Origin: Cellulomonas sp. SG140
Lineage (GTDB): Bacteria > Actinomycetota > Actinomycetes > Actinomycetales > Cellulomonadaceae
Reading direction: 5' to 3'
DNA length: 64,000 bases
NCBI RefSeq assembly: GCF_025770785.1
Contig: NZ_JANZLA010000001.1
Coordinates: forward strand, 496,001 to 560,000
Positions within the stretch are counted from its first letter, which is position 1, and each line of letters begins with the position of its first letter. The notes under the pieces were generated by a model. It was not told where the DNA came from. It searched no databases and saw nothing but the letters and a program-made list of their open reading frames with translations. The position numbers and the translations under genes are program-made. This document shows, one piece after another, positions 38,426 to 47,910 of this stretch.

Positions 38426-38454
38426 CGCACCGCTGCCGCGGACCGCGGCACCGC

Positions 38455-38501
38455 ACGCGCCTGACCGGGCCGACGTGAGCGGTCGGCCCGGTGAGGCGCG
38501 T
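38455..38501. terminator. Bidirectional terminator between nitroreductase and sulfurtransferase
   Basis: Arms of 20 bp (38455-38474 and 38482-38501) pair with a single mismatch around a 7-nt loop, between convergent genes. The right arm ends on the first base of the sulfurtransferase stop codon. Confidence 0.8.
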
Positions 38502-39349
38502 CAGGCGGTCGTCTCCCCGGAAGACGTGGCCACCGGTCGCGACGGGTCGGACGACCACTGCGACCACGAGCCCGGGTACAGGGCCGCCTCGATCCCGACC
38601 GCCGCGAGCGCCGCCACCTCGTGGGCCGCCGTCACGCCCGACCCGCAGTACACGGCCACCGGCCCGGTCGCGCCGACCCCGGCGAACCGAGCACGCAGCG
38701 CGTCGTCGTCGAGGAACCGGCCGTCCCGGGTCAGGTTGTCCGCCGTCGGTGCGCTGCGGGCGCCGGGGATGTGGCCCGCTCGCGGGTCGACCGGCTCCAC
38801 GAGGCCGGCGTAGCGCTCCGCCGCGCGGGCGTCGAGCAGCGTGCCCGTCTCGGACCACGCTGCCGCGCCGTCCGCGTCGATCGTCGGCAGACCGCCCGCG
38901 TGCAGCACCACGTCCCCCGGTTCGGGGAGCACCTCACCGGCCTCCAGCGACAGGCCCGCCTCAGTCCAGGCGGACAGGCCCCCGTCGAGCAGCCGGACCT
39001 GGGCCACGCCGGCCCAGCGCAGCAGCCACCACGCCCGCGCTGCCGCGGTGCCCCCCGTGGCGTCGTAGACCACGACCGCCGCTCCGTCGCGCAGCCCCCA
39101 GCGCCGCGCCGCGGCCTCCAGGTCAGCCAACGGCGGGAGCGGGTGCCGGCCGGCGGCCGCGCTCGGCGGCGCGGCGAGCTCGACGTCCAGGTCGACGAAG
39201 ACGGCGCCCGGCAGATGGGCCGCGAGGTACTGCTCGTGCCCGTCCGACCGGCCCAGGGCCCAGCGGACGTCCAGCAGCACCGGCGGCTCCTCGTCGGCGA
39301 GCGCCGCCGCCAGCGCCTCGGCGGAGACCAGCACGTCGGCCCTGCTCAT
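38501..39349 (-). CDS. Sulfurtransferase with two rhodanese domains
   Basis: This 282-residue protein has an inactive N-terminal rhodanese domain (VLLDVRWALGRSDGHEQYLAAHLPGAVFVDLD) and an active C-terminal one with the catalytic Cys in VAVYCGSGVTAAHEV. It moves sulfane sulfur from thiosulfate or 3-mercaptopyruvate to an acceptor such as cyanide or a thiol; the CGSGVTA loop is closer to 3-mercaptopyruvate sulfurtransferases. It is the last gene of the seven-gene nnr-alr-tsa operon, and its ATG overlaps the rimI stop by 4 bp. Confidence 0.92.
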   Translation of the reverse strand: MSRADVLVSAEALAAALADEEPPVLLDVRWALGRSDGHEQYLAAHLPGAVFVDLDVELAAPPSAAAGRHPLPPLADLEAAARRWGLRDGAAVVVYDATGGTAAARAWWLLRWAGVAQVRLLDGGLSAWTEAGLSLEAGEVLPEPGDVVLHAGGLPTIDADGAAAWSETGTLLDARAAERYAGLVEPVDPRAGHIPGARSAPTADNLTRDGRFLDDDALRARFAGVGATGPVAVYCGSGVTAAHEVAALAAVGIEAALYPGSWSQWSSDPSRPVATSSGETTA

Positions 39350-39831
39350 CGGGCGTCCTCGGCCCGCACCAGCGGGAGCAGCATGGTCCAGGCGTCGATG
39401 TTGCCCGGCTGGTAGTAGGCCCGGCGGCGGCCCAGCCGCTGGAAGCCGGTCGACTCGTAGAGGTGGATCGCCGGGTCGTTGTCCACCCGCACCTCCAGCA
39501 GCACCCGCTGGGCGCCGAGCTGCCGGGCGTGGTCCACCAGCTGGTTCAGCATGGTCCGGGCGATGCCGCGGTCCTGGTGCTGGGAGTCCACCGCGATCGT
39601 CATCACCTGGGCGTCCTCGCCGTCGAACCACAGACCCGCGTACCCGACCAGCAGGCCGGTGGTCGGCGTGACGGCGCCGATGTACCACCGGCCCTCCGTG
39701 ACCAGCTCCTCCGCCAGCGATGCCGGCGACCACGCGGCCGCGCCGAACAGGTCACGTTCGAGCACCTCGAGCCGCGGCAGGTCGCTCGCGGCCAGCTCCC
39801 GCACGACGACGTCGGGCGGGACTGCGCTCAC
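39346..39831 (-). CDS. rimI: Ribosomal protein S18-alanine N-acetyltransferase RimI
   Basis: This 161-residue GNAT acetyltransferase has VRELAASDLPRLEVLERDLF, the strand pair leading into VMTIAVDSQHQDRGIARTML (acetyl-CoA loop) and LEVRVDNDPAIHLYESTGF. It would acetylate the N-terminus of ribosomal protein S18, and in some bacteria other proteins. It overlaps tsaB and the sulfurtransferase gene by 4 bp each. The tsaE-tsaB-rimI order is widely conserved. Confidence 0.93.
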   Translation of the reverse strand: MSAVPPDVVVRELAASDLPRLEVLERDLFGAAAWSPASLAEELVTEGRWYIGAVTPTTGLLVGYAGLWFDGEDAQVMTIAVDSQHQDRGIARTMLNQLVDHARQLGAQRVLLEVRVDNDPAIHLYESTGFQRLGRRRAYYQPGNIDAWTMLLPLVRAEDAR

Positions 39832-40523
39832 GTGAGGACCCGCTTGCGCACGACGGACGGCTCGGCATCCGGTCGGCGGAGGTAGAGCGGGGTTGTCGCG
39901 AGCGGCTGACCGGCGGCGTGGCGCGCCAGCGCCAGCCGGCCCAGCTCGGCGGGGTCGGGGTCGAGCAGCGCGGGGTCGTCCGGCTGCTCGTCCGTCAGCC
40001 CGAGAGCCTCGTGGTGCAGCCACGCTCCGCGCCCGACGACCAGGGCGTCGGTGGTGCGGCCGTGCTCCACGAGCGTGGTCGGGACGGCGATGTCCGGGCC
40101 GCCGATCGGCTCCGCCGCACGGTCGGCGTCGACGCGGTACTCCGCCCAGTACACCTCCCGGCGGCGTGCGTCCGTGACCACCAGCACGCGGGCCCCGGGC
40201 TCCGCCGTCCGTGCGGCGGTCGCGGCCAGGGCGTCGACCGACGGCACCCCCCACGCCGGGACGTCGAGCGCCAGCGCCATCGTCCGGGCCGTCACCAGCC
40301 CGACGCGCAGCCCGGTGAACGGCGCAGGGCCGGTGCCGGCCACGACGGCGGTCAGCTGCGTCCGGTCGACGCCGGCATCGGCCAGCACGTGCTGCACCAT
40401 CGGCGCGAGCAGCTCGGCATGGTGCCGCTGCTCGGAGTCGGACCGGGTGGCCAGCACCGTGCCGTCGTCGGCCAGCAGCGCGACGGCGACGGCGGAGGAC
40501 GTGTCCAGGGCGAGGATCGGCAC
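39828..40523 (-). CDS. tsaB: tRNA threonylcarbamoyladenosine biosynthesis protein TsaB
   Basis: This 231-residue ASKHA protein is the scaffold partner of TsaD. It begins ILALDTSSAVAVALL and has the TsaB hallmark GTGPAPFTGLRVGLVTARTMALAL. It lacks the metal-binding His pair of TsaD, as expected for the non-catalytic partner. The GTG start at 40523 is 5 nt from the tsaE stop. Confidence 0.95.
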   Translation of the reverse strand: MPILALDTSSAVAVALLADDGTVLATRSDSEQRHHAELLAPMVQHVLADAGVDRTQLTAVVAGTGPAPFTGLRVGLVTARTMALALDVPAWGVPSVDALAATAARTAEPGARVLVVTDARRREVYWAEYRVDADRAAEPIGGPDIAVPTTLVEHGRTTDALVVGRGAWLHHEALGLTDEQPDDPALLDPDPAELGRLALARHAAGQPLATTPLYLRRPDAEPSVVRKRVLT

Positions 40524-40528
40524 GGCGA

Positions 40529-41119
40529 TCAGCCTGCCACGCCGGTCAGCACGCCGACGCGCGGCAGCGCGACACCGGCCCAGCGCGGCCCCACGGCGCG
40601 GACCGTCAGCACCCGCTCGCCGGCGTCCGCCGGCTCGTCCGCCGTCGGGTCCACCGCCCCGCGCGGACGCCGCAGGCTCAGCTCGAGCCGGTCCTCCGCC
40701 AGCGGCTCGACCCAGCCCTCGCCCCACTCCACCACCGTCACGGACTCGTCCAGGCTCGAGTCGAGGTCCAGCGCCTCGACCTCGTCGAGCGACCGCAGCC
40801 GGTACGCGTCCACGTGCACCAGCGCGGGCCCGACGGAGCCGTCGGGCTGCGGGACCGGCGGGTGCTCCCGGGCGATGATGAACGTCGGCGAGGCCACCTG
40901 GCCGCGGACGTGCAGGCCGGCTCCGATGCCCTGCGTCAGCGTCGTCTTGCCCGCGCCGAGGTCACCGGTGAGCACCACCAGATCACCCGCGCGCAGCACC
41001 GCCGCGAGCTCCAACCCGTACGCCCTGGTCGCCTCGGCGTCCGGCAGCCGCACGGCGCCGGTCAGTGCCTCACCACCCGAGGCCGGCGCCCCGGGCGCAC
41101 CCTCCGGCTCGCCGCTCAT
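40529..41119 (-). CDS. tsaE: tRNA threonylcarbamoyladenosine ATPase TsaE
   Basis: This 196-residue P-loop ATPase drives the TsaBD cycle. The core has LTGDLGAGKTTLTQGIG (Walker A), the switch SPTFIIAREH, and VHVDAYRL with VVEWGEGW near the C-terminus. The ATG at 41119 overlaps the alr stop by 4 bp. The protein has N- and C-terminal extensions (about 30 residues each) beyond the usual 150-residue core. Confidence 0.95.
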   Translation of the reverse strand: MSGEPEGAPGAPASGGEALTGAVRLPDAEATRAYGLELAAVLRAGDLVVLTGDLGAGKTTLTQGIGAGLHVRGQVASPTFIIAREHPPVPQPDGSVGPALVHVDAYRLRSLDEVEALDLDSSLDESVTVVEWGEGWVEPLAEDRLELSLRRPRGAVDPTADEPADAGERVLTVRAVGPRWAGVALPRVGVLTGVAG

Positions 41120-42312
41120 CGGACGACCGCCTCGTCGCACGCCGGCACACCGGCCCGCGCCACGGAGTCCACGTGCTCACGCGGCACGCGCACGCCCAGC
41201 CGCGTGGTGATCTCGTAGCTGATCGTGCCGGCGGCCTGCGCCCAGTCCTCCGCCGTCGGACCGCCGTCCGCACCCGTCCCGAACAGCACCACCCGGTCCC
41301 CCGCTCTCTGCGTCGCCTCCGGTCCGAGGTCGATCACGAACTGGTCCATGCACACGCGCCCCGCCACCCCGAGCGTGCGGCGCCCGACCTGCACCGGCCC
41401 GCCGAGCCGCGCCCCGGACCCGGACGCGTGCCGGGGTATGCCGTCGGCGTACCCGAGCGGCACCACGCCGAGCGTCGTCTCGCGGTCCGTGACGTACTGG
41501 TGCCCGTAGCTGACGCCCTGCCCCGCGGGCACCCGCTTCACCGTGGCCAGCTCGGCCTCGAGGGTCATCGCCGGCACCAGCCCGAACTCGGTCGGGCCGC
41601 CGAGCTGGGGCACCGGGGACAGCCCGTACACCGCCAGCCCGGGGCGGACCAGGTCGTAGTGCACGGCCGGCCGCGTCAACGTCGCCGCCGAGTTGGCGAT
41701 GTGCCGCACCTCGAGCCGCGCGCCGGCGGCCTCGACCGTGCGCACCGCGTCGGCGAACACCTGCTCCTGGGCCCGGACGGTCGGGTGGTCGGGCTCGTCG
41801 GCGAACGCGAAGTGGGACCACACGCCCACCACGCGGACGGCGCCCTCCGCCTCGGCACGCAGCGCTGCGGCCGTCAGCTCCGGCAGCTGGTCCGGCAGCA
41901 CGCCGTTGCGGCCCAGCCCGGTGTCGACCTTCAGGTGCACGCGGGCGGTGCGGCCGGTGGCGCGGGCGGCACGCAGCACCTCGTCGAGCGCCCACGGGGC
42001 GGCGACCGACACGTCGACGTCCGCCTCGATCGCCTCGCCCAGCGGGGCTCCCGGGGCGTAAAGCCAGGTCAGCACGCGGGGCGCGGTGACGCCCGCTGCG
42101 CGCAGCGCGAGCGCCTCGGACACCTGCGCGGTGCCGAGCCAGGTCGCGCCGGCCTCGACGGCGGCCGTCGCGACGGGCAGCAGCCCGTGGCCGTAGGCGT
42201 CGGCCTTGACCACGGCCATCACCTGCGCCGTGGGGGCGTGCTGGGCCAGGGCCCGGACGTTGCCGCGAATCGCGGCCAGGTCGACGACGGCACGGGCGGG
42301 GAAGCGGCTCAC
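41116..42312 (-). CDS. alr: Alanine racemase
   Basis: This 398-residue PLP enzyme makes D-alanine for peptidoglycan. The PLP lysine is in VMAVVKADAYGHG, and the second catalytic residue (Tyr) is in the GVSYGHQYV region. The C-terminal domain carries VCMDQFVIDLG and ISYEITTRL, typical of Alr. The GTG at 42312 gives the normal family length. It lies 47 nt after the P-loop kinase gene and overlaps tsaE by 4 bp. Confidence 0.96.
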   Translation of the reverse strand: MSRFPARAVVDLAAIRGNVRALAQHAPTAQVMAVVKADAYGHGLLPVATAAVEAGATWLGTAQVSEALALRAAGVTAPRVLTWLYAPGAPLGEAIEADVDVSVAAPWALDEVLRAARATGRTARVHLKVDTGLGRNGVLPDQLPELTAAALRAEAEGAVRVVGVWSHFAFADEPDHPTVRAQEQVFADAVRTVEAAGARLEVRHIANSAATLTRPAVHYDLVRPGLAVYGLSPVPQLGGPTEFGLVPAMTLEAELATVKRVPAGQGVSYGHQYVTDRETTLGVVPLGYADGIPRHASGSGARLGGPVQVGRRTLGVAGRVCMDQFVIDLGPEATQRAGDRVVLFGTGADGGPTAEDWAQAAGTISYEITTRLGVRVPREHVDSVARAGVPACDEAVVR

Positions 42313-42359
42313 GGCCGTCAGTGTCTCACCGGGCCCGCGGAGGGGCCCGAGGCTGCCCG

Positions 42360-43043
42360 TCAGCCGGGGTCGACCACCAGGTCGGCACGGTCGGCCGTCG
42401 CGGCGATCAGCCGCGCGTTGGCCTCGTCGGGACCCAGCGACCACGTCCGTGCGGCGTCCGGCGCCTTGCCGAACCGCACGTGCCGGGCGATCAGGCGCTC
42501 GAGCCGCACCTCGTCGTCCACCGTGACGTACCAGGTCTCGTCCAGCAGCCCGGCCACCGGCCCGAACCCGTGCTCGCGTACCAGCAGGTAGTTGCCCTCG
42601 ACCACCACCAGCGGGACGTCGGCCGGGACGGCCAGCGCACCGGCGATCGCGTTGTGCGCCTCGCGCCGGTACTCCGGCGCCCACACCGTCTCGCCGTCGA
42701 CGGGCCGGCGCAGCCGCCGCAGCAGCGCGACGAAGCCGGCCGCGTCGAACGTGTCGGGCGCTCCCTTGCGGTCCGCCCGCCCCAACCGCTCGAGCGTCGT
42801 CTGCGCGAGGTGGAAGCCGTCCATCGGCACGACGACGCAGTCCGCGCCGAACGCCTCGGCCAACCGCGCGGACACCGTGGACTTGCCGGCTCCTGGTGCA
42901 CCCGTGATGCCGAGGAGCCGCCGGTGCGCGGCACCGTCGGACGGTTCGGTGCCGTCGCCGGATCGTCTGGGCGGGCGGTCCAGCAGCGCGCGGACCCGGT
43001 CGACCAGGGCGGACGGCAGCGGGGACGTCTCCGGGATGGTCAT
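42360..43043 (-). CDS. P-loop nucleoside/nucleotide kinase family protein
   Basis: This 227-residue protein has Walker A GITGAPGAGKSTVSARL near residue 48, the substrate motif VVPMDGFHLAQ, and VVVEGNYLLV before DETWYVTVDDEVRLERLIARH. This is the pattern of the pantothenate/uridine-kinase-like family often called YggC/FrcK. The substrate is not fixed by sequence. It sits between NAD(P)HX repair and alr, overlapping the former by 4 bp. A real pantothenate kinase (coaA) is found at 47911, so a pantothenate role is unlikely. Confidence 0.85.
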   Translation of the reverse strand: MTIPETSPLPSALVDRVRALLDRPPRRSGDGTEPSDGAAHRRLLGITGAPGAGKSTVSARLAEAFGADCVVVPMDGFHLAQTTLERLGRADRKGAPDTFDAAGFVALLRRLRRPVDGETVWAPEYRREAHNAIAGALAVPADVPLVVVEGNYLLVREHGFGPVAGLLDETWYVTVDDEVRLERLIARHVRFGKAPDAARTWSLGPDEANARLIAATADRADLVVDPG

Positions 43044-44584
43044 GCGTCCTGCGCCGCCGTCTGCTCCGTCGCCACCAGCCCCGCCACCACCCCGGGGAGC
43101 GCCTGCGCCACCGCCAGGGCCGCCACCGGTCCGCCGGGGTTCGCCGCCCGTGCCGCGCGACCGTGCACCGAGGCGGCGGCGGCTGCGAGCGCTGCGACCA
43201 GGGTCGGGTCGGCGCGGACGTCGTCCGAACGCCCGGCCAGCAGGGCGCCGAGCAGTCCGGTCAGCACGTCGCCCGCTCCGGCGGTGGCCAGCCACGCGGG
43301 CGCCTCGGCCTGCGCGTACAGGGCGCCGTGCGGCCCCGCCACCACCGTCACGGCACCCTTGAGCAGCACCGTGGCGCCGGTCAGCTGCTGCGCCCGCACC
43401 GCCCAGCGCAGCGGCTCGCGCTCGACGTCCGCACGCTCGACCGGTTCGCCTCGCACGCCCAGCAGGGTCGCCAGCTCCCCGGCGTGCGGCGTCAGCACCG
43501 TCAGCGGGGTGGACCGGTTCGGCAGCAGTCCGAGCGCACCCGCGTCTACGACGACCGGGAGGTCGTCGGCCGCCGCCGCACCGAGCGCGTCCCGCACCCG
43601 TGCGGCTGCCACCTCGTCGTCGGGGTCGATGCCGGGACCGACCGCCCAGGCCTGCACCCTCCCGGTCCCGACGACCACCTCGGGACGCGCGGCGAGCACG
43701 GCGTCGCCGACCTCCCCGCCGTACCGGACCATCCCGACCCCGGCCAGCACCGCGGCGCTGCTCACCAGGACCGCTGCTCCCGGGTACCGCGGCGTCCCGG
43801 CCACCACGCCGAGCACCCCGCGGGTGTACTTGTGCGCCGCTCCGCCGGGTACGGGCCACAGAGCCGCGAGGTCGTCGGCCTCGAGCCGCACCACGGCCGG
43901 CGTGCCGGAGCTCCGCAGGCCGATGTCCACCACGTCGACCCGCCCCGCCAGAGCCGCCGCGGGCGGCAGCAGCAGCCCCGGCTTGGCACAGCCGAACGTC
44001 ACCGTGCGGTCAGCGGTCAGCACGGGACCGGGGACGCTGCCGTCGTCCACCCCGATGCCGGAGGGCACGTCGACCGCCACCACCAGGGGCGGCCGGTCCA
44101 CCGCCGCGAAGGCCTCCTGCAGCGCCGTCACCAGGGCCTCGCCCGTGCCGCGCAGGCCGCCCCGCGCCCCGATGCCGAGGATCCCGTCGAGCACCACGTC
44201 GGCCTGCGCCGCGAGAGCCGCCGCCGCTCGGACGGACGAGCCGTCGGACGACCCGTCCAGCGACCGCAGCCGGCCCCCCGCCTCCTCGAACGCCGCCGAG
44301 CCCTCGGGATGGACCCGGTCGGACACGAGCAGCGCCGTGACCGCGGCCCCCCGCCGCAGCAGCCGGACGCCCGCCCACAACGTGTCCCCGCCGTTGTTGC
44401 CGCCACCGACCAGCAGGACCACCGTCGCGCCACCGACCCGGCCACGTCGTTCCCGCAGGCCGGCCGCGACCACCGTGGCCAGCGCGAAGGCGGCGCGGTC
44501 CATCAGCGGCACCCCCGCCGCCAGCAGCGGCTCCTCCGCGGCCCGTACGTCGTCCGACCCCCACGCCAGCAGCACGTCGCCCAT
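43040..44584 (-). CDS. nnr: Bifunctional NAD(P)H-hydrate epimerase/dehydratase
   Basis: This 514-residue fusion repairs damaged NAD(P)H hydrates. The N-terminal YjeF_N epimerase domain (about 1-215) contains LLVGGGNNGGDTLWAGVRL and VVAVDVPSGIGVDDG. The C-terminal ADP/ATP-dependent dehydratase domain shows GVLGVVAGTPRYPGAAVL, VLTPHAGELATLLG, VLLKGAVTVV and the ribokinase-like TAGAGDVLTGLLGALLA. The ATG at 44584 lies only 30 bp from the start of the divergent F420-type gene. It is the first gene of a seven-gene minus-strand operon. Confidence 0.95.
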   Translation of the reverse strand: MGDVLLAWGSDDVRAAEEPLLAAGVPLMDRAAFALATVVAAGLRERRGRVGGATVVLLVGGGNNGGDTLWAGVRLLRRGAAVTALLVSDRVHPEGSAAFEEAGGRLRSLDGSSDGSSVRAAAALAAQADVVLDGILGIGARGGLRGTGEALVTALQEAFAAVDRPPLVVAVDVPSGIGVDDGSVPGPVLTADRTVTFGCAKPGLLLPPAAALAGRVDVVDIGLRSSGTPAVVRLEADDLAALWPVPGGAAHKYTRGVLGVVAGTPRYPGAAVLVSSAAVLAGVGMVRYGGEVGDAVLAARPEVVVGTGRVQAWAVGPGIDPDDEVAAARVRDALGAAAADDLPVVVDAGALGLLPNRSTPLTVLTPHAGELATLLGVRGEPVERADVEREPLRWAVRAQQLTGATVLLKGAVTVVAGPHGALYAQAEAPAWLATAGAGDVLTGLLGALLAGRSDDVRADPTLVAALAAAAASVHGRAARAANPGGPVAALAVAQALPGVVAGLVATEQTAAQDA

Positions 44585-44601
44585 CCTCGCGGGTCCCCAG
44601 G

Positions 44602-44607
44602 TAGCGT
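44602..44607 (+). promoter_or_regulatory. Candidate leaderless -10 box for the F420-type oxidoreductase
   Basis: TAGCGT lies 7 nt before the ATG at 44615. With only 30 bp between two divergent start codons there is no room for a normal leader. Confidence 0.6.
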
Positions 44608-44614
44608 GCGAACC

Positions 44615-45601
44615 ATGCGCTTCGGACTCTTCATCCCCCAGGGCTGGCGGCAGGACCTCACGGGCATCGACCCCCGCGAGCACTGGTCCGTGATGCACGG
44701 CCTCGCCCAGCACGCCGACGACGGCGACACCTGGGAGTCGATCTGGGTCTACGACCACTTCCACTCGGTGCCCGAGCCCAACGGCGAGGCCGTGCACGAG
44801 GCGTGGAGCCTGATGAGCGCGTTCGCCGCCAGCACCTCACGCGTCCGCCTCGGCCAGATGTGCACGTGCATGGCGTACCGGAACCCGGCCTACCTGGCGA
44901 AGGTGGCCGCCACCGCGGACGTGATCAGCGGCGGCCGCGTGGAGATGGGCATCGGCGCCGGCTGGTACGAGCACGAGTGGAAGGCGTACGGCTACGGCTT
45001 CCCGTCCGCCGGCAACCGCCTCGGCATGCTCGACGAGGGGGTGCAGATCTTCAAGCAGCTGTGGAGCACCGGCACCGCGACGCTGGACGGGAAGCACTAC
45101 CAGGTCGACGGCGCGATGCTCGCCCCGCTCCCCCTGCAGCTGGACGGCCCGCCGCTGTGGATCGCGGGCGGCGGCGAGAAGGTGACGCTCCGCATCGCGG
45201 CCGAGCACGCCTCGTACACCAACTTCGACGGGGCACCGGCCGGGTTCGCGCAGAAGTCGCAGATCCTGCGCGGCCACTGCGAGGCGATCGGCCGCCCGTT
45301 CGACGAGATCACGCGCTCCGCCAACTACAACGTGGTGATCGGGTCGACGCAGGCCGAGGTGGACGACCGGATCGCCTGGATCGAGGAGCACTACGCGCTG
45401 ACGGTGCCGGCCAAGGCGGCCGACGAGGCCGAGTCGTGGCGCCGGGGCCCGCTGGTCGGCACGCCCGAGCAGATCGTCGACAAGCTGCGCGAGCTCGAGA
45501 GCCTGGGCATGACGTACGCCATCTGCTACTTCGCCGAGGCTGCCTACGACCGCTCGGGCATCGAGCTGTTCGAGCGCGAGGTCGTGCCGGCGCTGCGCTG
45601 A
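44615..45601 (+). CDS. LLM-class F420-dependent oxidoreductase
   Basis: This 328-residue protein has the luciferase-like TIM barrel: MRFGLFIPQGWRQDL at the N-terminus, SIWVYDHFHSVP, VRLGQMCTCMAYRNPAYLAKVAA and the SGGRVEMGIGAGWYEHEW loop that defines the F420-dependent group in actinobacteria. A barrel of this type reduces or oxidises small substrates with F420 or FMN; the substrate cannot be told. It is monocistronic, ending 10 bp before the convergent acpS. Confidence 0.9.
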   Translation: MRFGLFIPQGWRQDLTGIDPREHWSVMHGLAQHADDGDTWESIWVYDHFHSVPEPNGEAVHEAWSLMSAFAASTSRVRLGQMCTCMAYRNPAYLAKVAATADVISGGRVEMGIGAGWYEHEWKAYGYGFPSAGNRLGMLDEGVQIFKQLWSTGTATLDGKHYQVDGAMLAPLPLQLDGPPLWIAGGGEKVTLRIAAEHASYTNFDGAPAGFAQKSQILRGHCEAIGRPFDEITRSANYNVVIGSTQAEVDDRIAWIEEHYALTVPAKAADEAESWRRGPLVGTPEQIVDKLRELESLGMTYAICYFAEAAYDRSGIELFEREVVPALR

Positions 45602-45611
45602 ACGGCGGGTC

Positions 45612-45965
45612 TCAGTCGCGCTCGGCGACGACGACGGCGGCTGCGATCCCGGCGTCGTGCGAGATCGACACGTGGAACCGGGTGATCCCCAGCTCGGCGG
45701 CCCGCGCCGCCACGGTCCCGGTCACCTCGATCACGGGCTGAGCGCCCGCCACCCGGCGCACCACCGCGTCGTGCCAGTGCAGCCCCGCGGGTGCGCCCAG
45801 CGCCTTGGCGAGGGCCTCCTTGGTGGCGAACCGCGCCGCCAGGGAGGTCTCCGGCATCGACCGCTCGTCGGCGACGAACAGCCGCTCGCGCAGCCGCGGT
45901 GAGCGGTGCAGCGCCTCAACGAGACGCTGCACGTCCACCACGTCGATGCCGACGCCGACGATCAC
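45612..45965 (-). CDS. acpS: Holo-[acyl-carrier-protein] synthase
   Basis: This 117-residue enzyme moves the phosphopantetheine arm from CoA to acyl carrier proteins. It has the two hallmark motifs [10 protein letters not shown] (metal-binding Asp) and [14 protein letters not shown], with [14 protein letters not shown] at the end. The GTG start lies 7 nt after the glmS stop. It is placed downstream of glmS as in many actinobacteria. Confidence 0.95.
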   Translation of the reverse strand: MIVGVGIDVVDVQRLVEALHRSPRLRERLFVADERSMPETSLAARFATKEALAKALGAPAGLHWHDAVVRRVAGAQPVIEVTGTVAARAAELGITRFHVSISHDAGIAAAVVVAERD

Positions 45966-45972
45966 CGTCCGG

Positions 45973-47829
45973 TCACTCGACCGTGACGGACTTGGCCAGG
46001 TTCCGCGGCTGGTCCACGTCCAGCCCCTTCGCGGTGGCCAGCTCGCAGGCGAAGATCTGCAGCGGCACGACCGTCAGCAGGGGCGCGAGCAGCGTCGGGC
46101 ACTGCGGGACCGAGAACACCTCGTCCGCGAACGGCAGCACGGCCTCGTCGCCGTCCTCGGCGATCACCAGGGTGCGGGCGCCGCGTGCCCGGATCTCCTG
46201 GATGTTGGAGACGACCTTCGAGTGCAGCGAGTGCCGGCTGCGCGGGCTCGGCACGATGACGAACACGGGCTGACCGGGCTCGATCAGCGCGATCGGTCCG
46301 TGCTTGAGCTCGCCGGCAGCGAACCCCTCGGCGTGGATGTACGCGATCTCCTTGAGCTTGAGCGCACCCTCGAGGGCCACCGGGAAGCCGACGTGCCGCC
46401 CGAGGAACAGCACGCTCTGCGTGTCGGCCATCCACCGCGCCACCTGCCGCACCCGGTCGGCCCGGTCGAGCACCTGCTGGATCTTGTCCGGCATCGCCCG
46501 CAGCTCGGCGAGGATCGTGCCGACCTCGTCGGGGAACATGTTGCCGCGCAGCTGGGCCAGGTACAGGCCGAGCAGGTAGACGGCGGTGATCTGCGCGAGG
46601 AACGCCTTGGTCGAGGCGACGGCGATCTCCGGACCGGCATGCGTGTACAGCACCGCGTCCGACTCGCGCGGGATGGTCGAGCCGTGCGTGTTCACCACGG
46701 CGAGCACGCGGGAACCCTGCTCACGGGCGTGCCGCACCGCCATGAGCGTGTCCATCGTCTCGCCGGACTGCGAGATCGCCACGACCAGCGTGCGCTCGTC
46801 GACCACCGGGTCCCGGTAGCGGAACTCGTGGGCGAGCTCGACCTCGACCGGGATCCGGCACCAGTGCTCGACGGCGTACTTGGCGACGTGGCCGGCGTAC
46901 GCCGCCGTGCCGCACGCCACCACGACGATCTTGTCGACCTGCCGCAGCACCGCCTCGTCGATGTGCATCTCGTCCAGGACGAGCCGGCCCTGCACGTCGG
47001 TGCGGCCGAGGAGCGTGTCGGCCACGGCGTGCGGCTGGTCGTGGATCTCCTTGTCCATGAAGGACCGGAACCCGCCCTTCTCGGCGGCGGCGGCGTCCCA
47101 GTCCACGACGTAGCGGCGCGCCTGCGCCGGCCGGCCGTCGAACCCGGTCACCTCGACGGACTCGGGCGTGATGGTCACCACCTGGTCCTGACCGAGCTCG
47201 AGGGCCTCCCGGGTGTGCGCGATGAAGGCGGCGACGTCGGAGCCCAGGAAGTTCTCGCCCTGGCCGAGCCCGACGACGAGCGGCGAGTCGTGCCGCGCAC
47301 CCACGACGAGGTCGGGACGGTCGGCGTGCACGGCGAGCAGCGTGAAGGTGCCGTCCAGGCGCAGGGCGACCGACTGCATCGCCGTGGTCAGGTCACCCGT
47401 GCGATCGAAGGCGCCCGCCAGCAGGTGGGCGACGACCTCGGTGTCCGTCTCGGACGCGAACTGCACGCCCTGCTCGACCAGCTCGGCCTTCAGGGTCGCG
47501 AAGTTCTCCACGATGCCGTTGTGGATCACGGCGAGCCGGCCCGAGACGTGCGGGTGGGCGTTCTGGTCGGTCGGTCCGCCGTGCGTCGCCCAGCGGGTGT
47601 GGCCGATCGCGGCCGTCGCGGCGGGGAGCGGACGGGCGTCGAGCTCCTCGACGAGGTTGGCCAGCTTGCCCGCCTTCTTGCGCGTGTCCAGCTCGCCCTC
47701 GGCGGTCAGGACGGCGACCCCGGCCGAGTCGTAGCCGCGGTACTCGAGACGCCGCAGCCCCTCGATCACCACCTCGAGCGGAACGGCGCTCGGGGTGCGG
47801 CTGCCGACGTAACCCACGATTCCACACAT
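45973..47829 (-). CDS. glmS: Glutamine-fructose-6-phosphate aminotransferase
   Basis: This 618-residue enzyme makes glucosamine 6-phosphate, the entry to UDP-GlcNAc and peptidoglycan. The N-terminal Cys2 of the glutaminase domain is in MCGIVGYVG, with [17 protein letters not shown]. Two SIS domains follow ([35 protein letters not shown]) and the C-terminus is KSVTVE. ATG 47829 is preceded by TACCAT at 7 nt, again a leaderless pattern. GlmM, the next enzyme, is at 51067. Confidence 0.98.
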   Translation of the reverse strand: MCGIVGYVGSRTPSAVPLEVVIEGLRRLEYRGYDSAGVAVLTAEGELDTRKKAGKLANLVEELDARPLPAATAAIGHTRWATHGGPTDQNAHPHVSGRLAVIHNGIVENFATLKAELVEQGVQFASETDTEVVAHLLAGAFDRTGDLTTAMQSVALRLDGTFTLLAVHADRPDLVVGARHDSPLVVGLGQGENFLGSDVAAFIAHTREALELGQDQVVTITPESVEVTGFDGRPAQARRYVVDWDAAAAEKGGFRSFMDKEIHDQPHAVADTLLGRTDVQGRLVLDEMHIDEAVLRQVDKIVVVACGTAAYAGHVAKYAVEHWCRIPVEVELAHEFRYRDPVVDERTLVVAISQSGETMDTLMAVRHAREQGSRVLAVVNTHGSTIPRESDAVLYTHAGPEIAVASTKAFLAQITAVYLLGLYLAQLRGNMFPDEVGTILAELRAMPDKIQQVLDRADRVRQVARWMADTQSVLFLGRHVGFPVALEGALKLKEIAYIHAEGFAAGELKHGPIALIEPGQPVFVIVPSPRSRHSLHSKVVSNIQEIRARGARTLVIAEDGDEAVLPFADEVFSVPQCPTLLAPLLTVVPLQIFACELATAKGLDVDQPRNLAKSVTVE

Positions 47830-47836
47830 GGCGTCG

Positions 47837-47842
47837 ATGGTA
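47837..47842 (-). promoter_or_regulatory. Candidate leaderless -10 box for glmS
   Basis: TACCAT on the minus strand lies 7 nt before the ATG at 47829. Confidence 0.6.
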
Positions 47843-47910
47843 ACGGCCGGGCCACGACGGTCCGGCGCCGGCGTCCTCGCGGGCCTCCGGCGGCGTGCGA
47901 GGATCGGGCC

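Noticed and set aside
42360..43859. A 499-residue protein joining a Gly/Arg-rich region to the P-loop kinase
   Set aside because: The front part lies in another frame of nnr. The ATG at 43043 overlapping the nnr stop is the normal start.
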